From: JAKQHY01 sp034429475
GTDB lineage: Bacteria > Chloroflexota > Anaerolineae > B4-G1 > SLSP01
Direction of reading: 5' to 3'
NCBI GenBank assembly: GCA_034429475.1
Contig: DAOUGD010000046.1
Location: 1 to 53,790, forward strand
DNA: 53,790 nucleotides
Position numbers and translations under genes: made by a program
Shown: one piece after another, positions 31,906-39,732 of the stretch
Position numbering within the stretch: position 1 is the stretch's first letter
Layout of the letters: each line of letters begins with the position of its first letter
Notes under the pieces: model-generated
Told to the model about the DNA's origin: nothing
The model's input: only the letters and a program-made list of their open reading frames with translations
The model's database searches: none

Positions 31906-32883
31906 ATGAAAGCAGTAGTTTACACCGAATACGGCCCACCGGATGTCCTACATCTCGCAGAAGTGGCGCAACCCGCGCCGAAGGATAACGAAGTCTTGAT
32001 TCGCGTCCACGCTACTACCGTCACCAGCGGGGACTGCAATCTGCGCGGTTTCACGTTTGTTCCGCGCGGATTTGGGCTGATGTCGCGGCTGATGTTTGGT
32101 TATCGCCGACCCAACAAGCCTATCCTGGGCGTCGAATTTGCCGGAGAAATCGCCGCCGTCGGCAAGAATGTGACGTTGTTCAAGAAGGGCGACCCGGTCT
32201 TCGGGCTGGATGGCGCGGGCATCGGCGCTTACGCCGAGTACAAGTGTATGGCGGAGACCGGCGGGCTGACCCTCAAACCGGCTACCCTGACCTTCGAGGA
32301 GGCGGTTGCCATCCCTAACGGGGCCTTGACGGCTTTGACCTTGCTCAGAAACCTGGCCCACCTCCAACCGGGCCAGGCCGTCCTGATTGTGGGCGCATCC
32401 GGCAGCGTGGGCAGCGCGGCGGTGCAAGTCGCCAAATATCTGGGGGCGGATGTGACCGGCGTGTGCAGCGCGGCCAATCTCGATCTAGTCACATCCCTGG
32501 GGGCCGACAAAGTTATTGATTACACCCGTCAGGATTTCACCCAGGGCCGCGAGACCTACGACGTCATCTTTGACACCGTCGCCAAAAGTTCCTTCTCGGC
32601 CTGTAAGAGTGTGCTCAAGCCCAAAGGGGGCTATCTGGCGGGCGCGGGCGGGGCGCCGGAGTTCGCGCAGATGTTGTGGACGTCCATCGTGGGCGGCCAG
32701 AAAGTCATCGCCGGGATGTCGTCTGAGCGGAAAGCGGATTTGGAATTCATCAAGGGGTTGGTTGAGGCAGGGCATCTCAAGCCGGTGATTGACCGTGTCT
32801 ATCCGCTTGCGGACATCGTCGCGGCGCATCGCTACGTGGATGCAGGTCACAAAAAGGGGAATGTGATTATAACTTTGGCGTAA
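31906..32883 (+). CDS. Zinc-less MDR oxidoreductase (quinone-reductase-like), copy 1
   Basis: A 325-residue medium-chain dehydrogenase/reductase. MKAVVYTEYGPPDVLHLAEV opens the GroES-like domain. GVEFAGEIAAVGKNV and VFGLDGAGIGAYAEYK follow. The Rossmann domain has VGASGSVGSAAVQVAKYLGA and the conserved LGADKVIDYTRQDF. No structural or catalytic zinc cysteines are present, as in quinone oxidoreductases. It should use NADPH to reduce a quinone or enone. It is the first of four close paralogues (32923, 42180, 43181) sharing GVCSxANLD. Confidence 0.9.
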   Translation: MKAVVYTEYGPPDVLHLAEVAQPAPKDNEVLIRVHATTVTSGDCNLRGFTFVPRGFGLMSRLMFGYRRPNKPILGVEFAGEIAAVGKNVTLFKKGDPVFGLDGAGIGAYAEYKCMAETGGLTLKPATLTFEEAVAIPNGALTALTLLRNLAHLQPGQAVLIVGASGSVGSAAVQVAKYLGADVTGVCSAANLDLVTSLGADKVIDYTRQDFTQGRETYDVIFDTVAKSSFSACKSVLKPKGGYLAGAGGAPEFAQMLWTSIVGGQKVIAGMSSERKADLEFIKGLVEAGHLKPVIDRVYPLADIVAAHRYVDAGHKKGNVIITLA

Positions 32884-32922
32884 TAGCCAGCGTTCGTATA
32901 CCAGATGAGAAAGGAACAAAAA

Positions 32923-33885
32923 ATGAAAGCAGTTGTATACACAAAATTCGGTCCCCCGGAGGTTCTTCACTTTCAGGAGGTGGAAAAACCCGCCCCCAAA
33001 GTGAATGAAGTGCTGATCAAAATCCATGCCACCACTGTCGTCAAAGAAGACCCGGACTGGCGCGCTGCTCCGGGGTTTAACGGTCTGCTGAAACCCACGC
33101 ACCCGATATTGGGGCAAGAACTGGCCGGGGAGATTGAAGCGGTAGGCCGGGATGTGACCCGTTTCAAGCCGGGCGATCAGGTGTTTGGTATAGACGCATT
33201 CGGCGCGTATGCCGAATACAAGTGTGTGCCTGAAAACGGCCCCATAGCCATAAAACCGGCCAACCTGAGCTATGAAGAGGCAGCCAGCGTGCCGAATGGA
33301 GCTTTAACCGCCCTGCCTTTCCTGAGAGACACAGGCCACATTCAGAGTGGACAGGCGGTGCTAATCTATGGCGCTTCCGGATCGGTCGGCACGGCTGCGG
33401 TGCAACTGGCCCAATCCTTTGGGGCGGAAGTGACCGGGGTATGCAGTACTGCCAATCTGGACATGGTGAAGTCACTGGGAGCTGCCCAGGTGATTGATTA
33501 CACCCAGGAAGACTTTACCACCAACGGCAAGACCTACGACATGATTTTCGACACAGTGGGCAAACTCCCGTATGCGCGCTGTAAGGGATCGTTGAAGGAA
33601 AAGAGTGTGTATCTGACCACGGTTCCTACGCCGGGAACTATACTGTACGTGCTGTGGACCGCCGTAGCCGGCGGCAAGAAAGCCCGGTTTACCGCTGCGG
33701 GATTGCGGTCGGCAGCGAAGAAAGTGCAGGATTTGCGCTTCCTCACCCCGTTAATCGAGGCGGGACAGTTGAAGGCGGTCATTGACAGGCGCTATCCGCT
33801 GAGCCAGATGGCCGAGGCGCATCGCTATGTCGAAAAAGGCCACAAAAAGGGAAACGTTGTCATTACGGTAGACCATTCTGACTAA
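32923..33885 (+). CDS. Zinc-less MDR oxidoreductase, copy 2
   Basis: A 320-residue protein. ATG 32923 is chosen because AAGGA lies about 9 nt before it; the ATG at 32905 contains that site. Domain landmarks match copy 1 (MKAVVYTKFGPPEVLHFQEV, GQELAGEIEAVG, YGASGSVGTAAVQLAQSFGA, GVCSTANLDMVKSLGAAQVIDYTQEDF). Slightly shorter in the catalytic domain than copy 1. Probably cotranscribed with 31155-32883. Confidence 0.9.
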   Translation: MKAVVYTKFGPPEVLHFQEVEKPAPKVNEVLIKIHATTVVKEDPDWRAAPGFNGLLKPTHPILGQELAGEIEAVGRDVTRFKPGDQVFGIDAFGAYAEYKCVPENGPIAIKPANLSYEEAASVPNGALTALPFLRDTGHIQSGQAVLIYGASGSVGTAAVQLAQSFGAEVTGVCSTANLDMVKSLGAAQVIDYTQEDFTTNGKTYDMIFDTVGKLPYARCKGSLKEKSVYLTTVPTPGTILYVLWTAVAGGKKARFTAAGLRSAAKKVQDLRFLTPLIEAGQLKAVIDRRYPLSQMAEAHRYVEKGHKKGNVVITVDHSD

Positions 33886-33961
33886 ATCTGATCAGGTTAT
33901 ATTTTACCCGCAAACTGAACCGAATACATTGAACAGCATCCTCGTTAAGGTAGTATGGCAA

Positions 33962-34004
33962 GGGGATGTGCCGACACTCTTGGGGGATGTTGTATAATGC
34001 ATTT
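33962..34004 (+). promoter_or_regulatory. Promoter with MalT-box-like repeats before a leaderless gene
   Basis: GGGGATGTGC (33962-33971) and GGGGATGTTG (33983-33992) start 21 bp apart, two helical turns. Each matches the known MalT box GGGGA(T/G)GAGG at 8 of 10 positions. TATAAT (33993-33998) abuts the second, and the ATG is only 6 nt later, so the mRNA likely begins at or beside the start codon. The -35 is weak. Autoregulation by the encoded MalT-like protein is a reasonable inference. Confidence 0.5.
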
Positions 34005-36791
34005 ATGTTTGCGCCAGTTTTAACCACTAAACTTTATCTCCCGCCGCCCCGCCCGGCGTTGGTGAGACGCCCGCGCCTGCTCGCGCAGTTGAACGCGGGA
34101 CTAACGGCAGGCGGCAAGCTCACCCTGATTTCCGCCCCGGCGGGCTTCGGCAAAACCACGCTGCTTAGTGAATGGATACATTTGGGAGTAGGGAGTAAGG
34201 AGTATGGAGTAGGAGAACCATCCCCTACTTCCTACTCCCTACTTCCTACTCCCCGCTTTGCCTGGTTCTCGCTGGACGAAGGCGATAACGACCCCGCGCG
34301 CTTTCTGACGTACTTCGTCGCCGCCTTGCAGACCGTGGCGGCGGAGGTGGGGAGTGGGGTGTTAGCCGCTCTCCAATCCCCACAGCCGCCGCCCGTCGAA
34401 ATGCTGCTGACCCCGTTGCTCAACGAAATCGCCGCCATTCCAGAACACATCATCCTCGTTTTGGACGACTATCACGTGATCGAATCATCACCGATTGATG
34501 CGGCCCTCACCTTCCTGCTTGACCATCTGCCGCCGCAACTGCACCTCGTCATCGCCACCCGCGAGGACCCTAACCTCTCGCTGGCTCGCCTGCGCGCGCG
34601 GGGCCAACTCACTGAACTGCGCGCCGCCGACTTGCGTTTCACCCCTGGCGAAGCCGCCGACTTCCTCAACCGCGTGATGGGGTTGCAACTCGCCGAAGCG
34701 GACGTCGCCGCACTGGAAGCCCGCACCGAAGGTTGGATCGCCGGATTGCAATTGGCCGCCCTTTCGCTCCAGGGACATCAAGACACTGCCGCCTTTATCG
34801 CCGCGTTCACCGGCAGCCACCGCTTCGTGCTGGACTATCTAGTTGAAGAAGTCTTACAACGGCAGCCGGAAGACATTCAGACTTTCCTTTTGCACACGTC
34901 CACCCTCGACCGTTTGTGCGGCCCGTTGTGCGACGCCGTATTGGGCAGAGGGGCAGGAGGCAAGACGCAGGAGGCAGGAAGCAAGACGCAGGAGGCAGGA
35001 TCATCTATATCTTGCATCTTGCCTCCTGCCTCCTGTATCCTTGAGTCTCTGGACCGCGCCAACCTGTTTCTCGTCCCGCTGGATGCCGAGCGCCGCTGGT
35101 ATCGCTATCACCACCTGTTTGGCGGATTTCTGCGGCAGCGGCTCGCACAAAGCCTGCCCCCCCTTTCATCCCCCCCAGTGGGAGGGAGTGTCGCCGCCCT
35201 GCACATCCGCGCCAGCCAGTGGTACGAAGACAACGGCCTGACGCTGGAGGCCTTTCACCACGCAACCGCGGCCAACGACGTTGACCGCGCCGCGCGCTTG
35301 ATGGATAGTCCTACGATAGGGCTACCGCTGCGCAACGTCGTCGCCACCATCCTGGACTGGCTGGCGACGCTGCCCCCAGCGGTGTTGGATGCCCGTCCTC
35401 AGTTGTGGGTGCGCTCCGCCACCCTGGCGCTGGTCGCCGGGCAGACCACCGGCGTGGAGGAGAAATTGCAAGCGGCGGAAAGGGCGCTGCAAGGGGTCAC
35501 TCTCGATGACACGACCCGCGACCTGATCGGGCAAATCGCCTGCGCGCGGGCCACGCTGGCGCTCACCCGTTACGATCCCAAAACGATGCTCGTCCAGGCG
35601 CGTCGCGCCCTGGCATACGTCCATCCCGACAATCTGCCGTTCCGCTTTACGGCGAACTGGGCGCTGGCGGCGGCCCATCTCTTTCAAGGCAACCGCGCTG
35701 CCGCCAGCCAGGCGCTTATGGAAAGCCTGTCCATCAGCCAGAAATCCGGCGATAGGTTTTCAACCATTCTGGCGACCAGCGACCTGGGGCAAATACAGGA
35801 ATTGGACAATCAACTCTATCAGGCGGCGGAAACCTACCGGCGGGTGTTACAGCTTGCCGGCGAGTATCCACAGCCGAACATCGCCGAAATACAGCTTGGC
35901 CTGGCGTGCATCCATTATGCGTGGAACGACCTGGACGCCGCCGAGCAGTATGGGGAACAAAGTCTGAGACTGGCGCGCCAATACGACCAAGTGATTGACC
36001 GTTTCATCCTCAGCGAGGTCTTTCTCGCGCGGCTAAAACTGGCCCGGGGCGATGTAGATGACGCCGCCGCACAGTTGACGGAGACCGAGCACTCCGCGCG
36101 GCAACGCCAGTTCATTCACCGGCTGCCGGAAATCGCCGCCGCGCAGGTGGACGTCCTACTGCGTCAGGGCGACGTGCCGTCCGCCGCGCATCTGGCGCAA
36201 AAGTACGAACTGCCTCTCAGCCAGGCCAGAGTCCTGCTGGCCCAGGGCGATGTGGCCGCAGCGTTGGCACGGCTGGCAGCATTACGCCAACAAATGGAAG
36301 CCAAAGGTTGGCAAGATGAGCTTCTCAAGGTGCTGGTGTTGCAGGCGGTCGCGCTCCAAGCCCACAACGAAACGGAACCGGCAATCCAAACTCTCGAACA
36401 AGCGCTATCCTTGGCCGAACCGGGTGGTTTTATCCGGCTCTTCGTGGACGAGGGCGAGCCGATGGCATATCTGTTATCCGCAGTTGCCGCGCGCGGCGTC
36501 GTCCCAGCCTACATCGCCAAACTCCGCGCCGCCTTCCCTGATTTTGCGGCGATTTCGGTCACACCGTCCACAATCCAAAATCGAAAATTCAACATGCTCG
36601 AACCGCTAAGCCAACGCGAACTAGAAGTGTTGCAGCTTATCGCCGAGGGCCTCTCCAACCGCGAGATCGCTGAACAACTGTTTCTCGCCCTGAGCACCGT
36701 CAAGGGCTACAACCGCGAAATCTTTGGCAAACTCCAGGTCCAGCGCCGCACCGAAGCTGTTGCCCGCGCCCGCGAGCTGGGACTTTTGTAG
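34005..36791 (+). CDS. MalT-like LuxR-family transcriptional regulator (LAL type), copy 2
   Basis: A 928-residue regulator starting at ATG 34005 (MFAPVLTTKLYLPPPRP), directly below a TATAAT. Longer starts at 33966 and 33987 would lie upstream of the predicted transcript start. Walker A SAPAGFGKTT, Walker B IILVLDDYHVIE, then TPR-like repeats and a C-terminal LuxR HTH (LSQRELEVLQLIAEGLSNREI...KLQVQRRTEAVARARELGLL). It is highly similar to copy 1 except in three linkers that hold short DNA repeats (34184, 34952 and about 36567). The next gene is convergent. Confidence 0.9.
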   Translation: MFAPVLTTKLYLPPPRPALVRRPRLLAQLNAGLTAGGKLTLISAPAGFGKTTLLSEWIHLGVGSKEYGVGEPSPTSYSLLPTPRFAWFSLDEGDNDPARFLTYFVAALQTVAAEVGSGVLAALQSPQPPPVEMLLTPLLNEIAAIPEHIILVLDDYHVIESSPIDAALTFLLDHLPPQLHLVIATREDPNLSLARLRARGQLTELRAADLRFTPGEAADFLNRVMGLQLAEADVAALEARTEGWIAGLQLAALSLQGHQDTAAFIAAFTGSHRFVLDYLVEEVLQRQPEDIQTFLLHTSTLDRLCGPLCDAVLGRGAGGKTQEAGSKTQEAGSSISCILPPASCILESLDRANLFLVPLDAERRWYRYHHLFGGFLRQRLAQSLPPLSSPPVGGSVAALHIRASQWYEDNGLTLEAFHHATAANDVDRAARLMDSPTIGLPLRNVVATILDWLATLPPAVLDARPQLWVRSATLALVAGQTTGVEEKLQAAERALQGVTLDDTTRDLIGQIACARATLALTRYDPKTMLVQARRALAYVHPDNLPFRFTANWALAAAHLFQGNRAAASQALMESLSISQKSGDRFSTILATSDLGQIQELDNQLYQAAETYRRVLQLAGEYPQPNIAEIQLGLACIHYAWNDLDAAEQYGEQSLRLARQYDQVIDRFILSEVFLARLKLARGDVDDAAAQLTETEHSARQRQFIHRLPEIAAAQVDVLLRQGDVPSAAHLAQKYELPLSQARVLLAQGDVAAALARLAALRQQMEAKGWQDELLKVLVLQAVALQAHNETEPAIQTLEQALSLAEPGGFIRLFVDEGEPMAYLLSAVAARGVVPAYIAKLRAAFPDFAAISVTPSTIQNRKFNMLEPLSQRELEVLQLIAEGLSNREIAEQLFLALSTVKGYNREIFGKLQVQRRTEAVARARELGLL
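34184..34253. repeat. Inverted heptanucleotide repeat inside MalT-like gene 2
   Basis: Four forward heptads (GGGAGTA twice, AGGAGTA, TGGAGTA; 34184-34211) face four inverted heptads (TACTTCC, TACTCCC, TACTTCC, TACTCCC; 34226-34253), forming a 28-bp near-perfect hairpin. It adds about 25 residues after Walker A, read in frame. Gene 1 has an unrelated octamer repeat at the same site. Confidence 0.75.
34952..35040. repeat. Heptanucleotide repeat hairpin inside MalT-like gene 2
   Basis: Seven forward heptads of the GGCAGGA/GGCAAGA/CGCAGGA type (34952-35000) face four inverted ones (TCTTGCA, TCTTGCC, TCCTGCC, TCCTGTA; 35010-35037). The element sits at the same protein position as 29091 in gene 1 but has three more forward units, adding 21 nt, a length that keeps the frame. 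Confidence 0.72.
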
Positions 36792-36800
36792 CCCGTGGCG

Positions 36801-38012
36801 TCAATTTGCCTGTATTTCCCCGTCGAACCCCTGCATTTCCCTGGCAAGCTCAGCTTGCAAGAGGTAGATGCTTTGCGATTGCAACAGTTTTGACCACGTC
36901 GCGTAAGGCATGGCGTTCGTCAGTATAACGACAACGCGGGTTTGCCCGGCCAACGGCCCGCCTTTGGGGACGGCGTAGGAAACCAGCGTCAACACACCCG
37001 CAGTGACGCCGTCTTTGGCTCCATAACGCCGGTGAAACAACAGGCGCATGGGCTCGTCGGCCGGCGTGCTTTCGAGTTTTTGCTGGACGCGCGCGCTGAC
37101 GGCGGGGGAAATCAGGCGGCCACCAGCGACTTGCGCCATCAGGTGGGCATAGTCCCGCGCCGTCCCTTTGGGGAACAACTGGCTACTTTCCACCTGTCCG
37201 TCCCAACCCATCTCCGTGGCGGCTGCGGCAAACGCCTCGGACTTCATAAAGGCAATTTGCGCCGCCCGCCAGTTCGCATCGTGCAGATACAAGTCCGCCA
37301 AATGTTCCAGCATGGTGAAGTTGCCGCCGGTCACTTCGTTGACCAACGCCTGACGTTGCGCGGCATCCGTCAGCGGACCTTCGTGATTGAACATCGCCAG
37401 TGTGATGCCCAAAATCGGGTGAAACGGCGTGTGCTGCCCCAGACCGGCAGCGGCTACCGTCGCCGCGATTTGTCCCGCACCCAGGCGGGCCATTAAATAA
37501 TCGGTTTCGGCGTTGCCGCTGTTGTGGATCATAATGCGGGCAATAGCATCCAATGAAATTTTCGCAGTCTGGTCTTGCGCGAAACCGTCGGCATCCACCG
37601 CCAGCCCCAGCGCGGCCAGACCCGCCGCGTGCGCGCCGCCGTCTGTCTGCGGGAGGTAATACTTCTCTAAATCGCCGATGGGAATCTGCTCATTGGGGTC
37701 CAACCTTTGCTGTTCCACCGCATCCTCGTAGGCGACCAGGATGACGGACTTCATCGTTGACGCCAGCACCAGCGGCATATCCGCGTTATAAAACACCTCG
37801 CTCCCATCGTTGACCGGGTTCCCCTGTGCATCCACCGTGTAGGCGACGACGGCGGTGGTGTCCGGGTTGGCGCGGATATAGTCGGCCAGCTCGCGCTTAC
37901 GCTGATTGACCTGGTTGAGGAACACCGCCGCAGCGATGATGGCGATCCCAACGACCGACAAGGCGATCCACAAAACCCAATTGAGCATTTTCTTCCCACG
38001 AAGTTTCAACAT
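36801..38012 (-). CDS. Class A beta-lactamase-like serine hydrolase, membrane anchored
   Basis: A 403-residue protein. The start at 38012 has GGAGG (38022-38018) 5 nt upstream and a promoter above; the frame extends to 38054 but that would include the -10. One N-terminal helix (10-32) anchors it outside. S-x-x-K is STMK (Ser85, Lys88) and the SDN-loop equivalent is SGN (165-167); the KTG motif is replaced by KDG. This is typical of beta-lactamase-related proteins of uncertain substrate rather than true lactamases. It is convergent with MalT-like gene 2 and codirectional with the ArsR gene upstream. Confidence 0.8.
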   Translation of the reverse strand: MLKLRGKKMLNWVLWIALSVVGIAIIAAAVFLNQVNQRKRELADYIRANPDTTAVVAYTVDAQGNPVNDGSEVFYNADMPLVLASTMKSVILVAYEDAVEQQRLDPNEQIPIGDLEKYYLPQTDGGAHAAGLAALGLAVDADGFAQDQTAKISLDAIARIMIHNSGNAETDYLMARLGAGQIAATVAAAGLGQHTPFHPILGITLAMFNHEGPLTDAAQRQALVNEVTGGNFTMLEHLADLYLHDANWRAAQIAFMKSEAFAAAATEMGWDGQVESSQLFPKGTARDYAHLMAQVAGGRLISPAVSARVQQKLESTPADEPMRLLFHRRYGAKDGVTAGVLTLVSYAVPKGGPLAGQTRVVVILTNAMPYATWSKLLQSQSIYLLQAELAREMQGFDGEIQAN

Positions 38013-38025
38013 AAAAGCCTCCAGC

Positions 38026-38054
38026 ATTATACAAAGTTTGGGGTCAGGGTTCAA
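38026..38054 (-). promoter_or_regulatory. Sigma70-type promoter of the serine hydrolase gene
   Basis: On the minus strand TTGAAC (38054-38049), a 17-bp spacer, then TATAAT (38031-38026). A ribosome binding site GGAGG follows before the ATG at 38012, so this mRNA has a short leader. Confidence 0.6.
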
Positions 38055-38063
38055 TGACCGGGG

Positions 38064-38654
38064 TTATTTGCCATCCGTGCGGATGGTAATTTCTCGCGGC
38101 GGCAAATTGCCGACCTCGGTTGGATACAAACTGATGTTCAGACTGTAGGCATCGCCCATTTCGGCGGCGTGGTCGTCAAATTCCGCTAACAGATCGAATA
38201 ACTTCTGGGCGAATTTTTCAACATCTTCGGGATGCAAGCGCACGGTTTTCACAGCCCCCAAAACGATGCGCTCATCTGCTGGATCGGTCAGGGTGTGCAG
38301 TGCGGTGGTCAGGTTATCGCGCAGGATGGACAGCGCCAGGGCTTTCTGATTCGCCGGTGGCTCGTCAGTGTTAACGATGAAGTGATAGGCGGTGGCGCGG
38401 TAGTATTTTTCCAGGTTTCGGCCGGTCTCGCGCTTTTCGACCAATGTGATCAAGCTATTTTTTTCCAACAGCTTGAAATGGTGGGTGAGATTGGCCGGAT
38501 GGACGCCGAGTTGGCGGGCGATCCCGGAGACCGAGCCTTTTTCCTGCGCCAGCAGCGCCAAAATCGTCATGCGCGTCGGGTTGACATAGGCGCGAATTTG
38601 CTCATCGGTGGTGAGCGTCTGTGTGGAGGAGGGTTCAATATCATAATTAGACAT
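38064..38654 (-). CDS. ArsR-type winged-helix transcriptional regulator
   Basis: A 196-residue protein. PTRMTILALLAQEKGSVSGI, then RQLGVHPANLTHHFKLLEKN and a beta wing (LVEKRETGRNLEKYYRATA) form an ArsR-like HTH at about residues 28-90. The C-terminal half is an unassigned sensing or dimer domain. A consensus promoter lies immediately upstream and the ATG falls 7 nt after the -10, so translation is probably leaderless. Palindromes overlapping the promoter suggest self-repression. It may also control the divergent 38799 cassette. Confidence 0.85.
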   Translation of the reverse strand: MSNYDIEPSSTQTLTTDEQIRAYVNPTRMTILALLAQEKGSVSGIARQLGVHPANLTHHFKLLEKNSLITLVEKRETGRNLEKYYRATAYHFIVNTDEPPANQKALALSILRDNLTTALHTLTDPADERIVLGAVKTVRLHPEDVEKFAQKLFDLLAEFDDHAAEMGDAYSLNISLYPTEVGNLPPREITIRTDGK

Positions 38655-38656
38655 AC

Positions 38657-38689
38657 TTCTAATTATAGAAATATTTCTGGTTTTGTCAA
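38657..38689 (-). promoter_or_regulatory. Consensus promoter and operator of the ArsR-type gene
   Basis: Minus strand: TTGACA (38689-38684), 16-bp spacer, TATAAT (38667-38662), 7 nt, ATG (38654). A perfect palindrome AGAAATATTTCT (38667-38678) fills the spacer and a second one, TTCTA-ATTA-TAGAA (38657-38670), covers the -10. Alternating TTCT/AGAA half-sites suggest an operator for the regulator itself. Confidence 0.75.
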
Positions 38690-38719
38690 GCCCCGAAATA
38701 ATACCGCAAACCCTACTTT

Positions 38720-38754
38720 AGTATCTACACTTTAATACCTATGCCGGCTATAGT
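38720..38754 (+). promoter_or_regulatory. Putative promoter of the second GHL-type small gene
   Basis: AGTATCTACACTTTAATACC (38720-38739), then TGCCGG and TATAGT (38749-38754). It aligns with the region upstream of the paralogous gene at 31155 in both motif and spacing. Confidence 0.45.
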
Positions 38755-38798
38755 ATCAATAGTCGTAGCAGTTATACCCATCAGCGGAGGAACGAGGC

Positions 38799-39053
38799 AT
38801 GTCTAACCATCGCGCCACCGAGGCAAACTTAGAGCAGCCCGTGGTCTATCAGATCAAGCTCGCCGGCCATCTGGGCGCGGAATGGGGGGAGTGGTTTGGC
38901 GGGTTGATTATCACGTTGGCAGAAGACGGAGACACGCTGCTGACCGGCCCGGTGCGCGATCAGGCCGCGTTGTTTGGGCTGCTCAAAAAGGTGCGGGATT
39001 TGGGGCTGACGTTGATTTCAGTCAATCCAGTCAAACTATCAGAAAAGGAGTGA
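38799..39053 (+). CDS. Small conserved protein (GHL family), copy 2, unknown function
   Basis: An 84-residue protein, ATG 38799 after GCGGAGGAACGAGGC. YQIKLAGHLGAEWGEWFGGL, GDTLLTGPVRDQAALFGLL and KKVRDLGLTLISV align with the 31155 protein over nearly the full length; the C-terminal 20 residues of that copy are missing. It lies 4 nt before a DUF4386 gene, opening the second membrane-protein/MDR cassette. Confidence 0.75.
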   Translation: MSNHRATEANLEQPVVYQIKLAGHLGAEWGEWFGGLIITLAEDGDTLLTGPVRDQAALFGLLKKVRDLGLTLISVNPVKLSEKE

Positions 39054-39057
39054 AAAA

Positions 39058-39732
39058 GTGAACACAAACAAAAACAATGTCAGAATGATGGGAATTCTTT
39101 ATATCATCGGGACCGTCGCGGGCATCTTGAGCCGCGTGCTTACAGCCCCTCTTCAGAGCGCGCCGGATATGCTCCGTAGTGTTGCTGCCGATGAAAACCG
39201 TATCGTTCTCGGTGCGTTCTTCGTGTTAACGATGGGCGCAGCACTCACGATGATTCCTGTGCTGGCGTATCCCATTCTCAAAAAACACAATGAGACTTTG
39301 GCGCTGGGATATGTAGTGTTCCGAGGCGCACTTGAGGGCATAACCTATATGGCCACCGTCGTTAGTTGGTTGTTGCTCTTGCCTCTCAGTCAGGTTTATC
39401 AAGCCGGAACTCCAGAGTCAGCCAATTTTCAGGTTTGGGGCAATGTGCTCCTTGAATCCCAAGAGGTGAGCGTTATTTTGATGCTCGTTTTTGGCCTGGG
39501 CGGTCTGATGTTTTATGGCTTGTTGTACCAGACAAACCTCGTGCCACGATGGCTGTCGGGCTGGGGTTTTATCGCGCTCCTGTTGAATTTTGCGGCAGGC
39601 TTTGCCGCGATGTTTGGCTTGTTCACGACGGTATCAACGATCAGTACCGTTTTACAGCTCCCTATCTTCTTCCAGGAAATGGTGTTGGCCGTGTGGCTGA
39701 TCGTGAAAGGATTCAAGGAGGTGACAGCATGA
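39058..39732 (+). CDS. DUF4386-family membrane protein
   Basis: A 224-residue protein starting at GTG 39058, about 8 nt after AAAGGAG. N-terminal RMMGILYIIGTVAGILSRVL, then APLQSAPDML, IVLGAFFVLTMGAALTMIPV, GYVVFRGALEGITYMA and a C-terminal FQEMVLAVWLIVKGF are DUF4386 hallmarks. About six helices. Its stop overlaps the next ATG (ATGA), tying it to an MDR oxidoreductase. DUF4386 has no known function. Confidence 0.83.
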   Translation: MNTNKNNVRMMGILYIIGTVAGILSRVLTAPLQSAPDMLRSVAADENRIVLGAFFVLTMGAALTMIPVLAYPILKKHNETLALGYVVFRGALEGITYMATVVSWLLLLPLSQVYQAGTPESANFQVWGNVLLESQEVSVILMLVFGLGGLMFYGLLYQTNLVPRWLSGWGFIALLLNFAAGFAAMFGLFTTVSTISTVLQLPIFFQEMVLAVWLIVKGFKEVTA

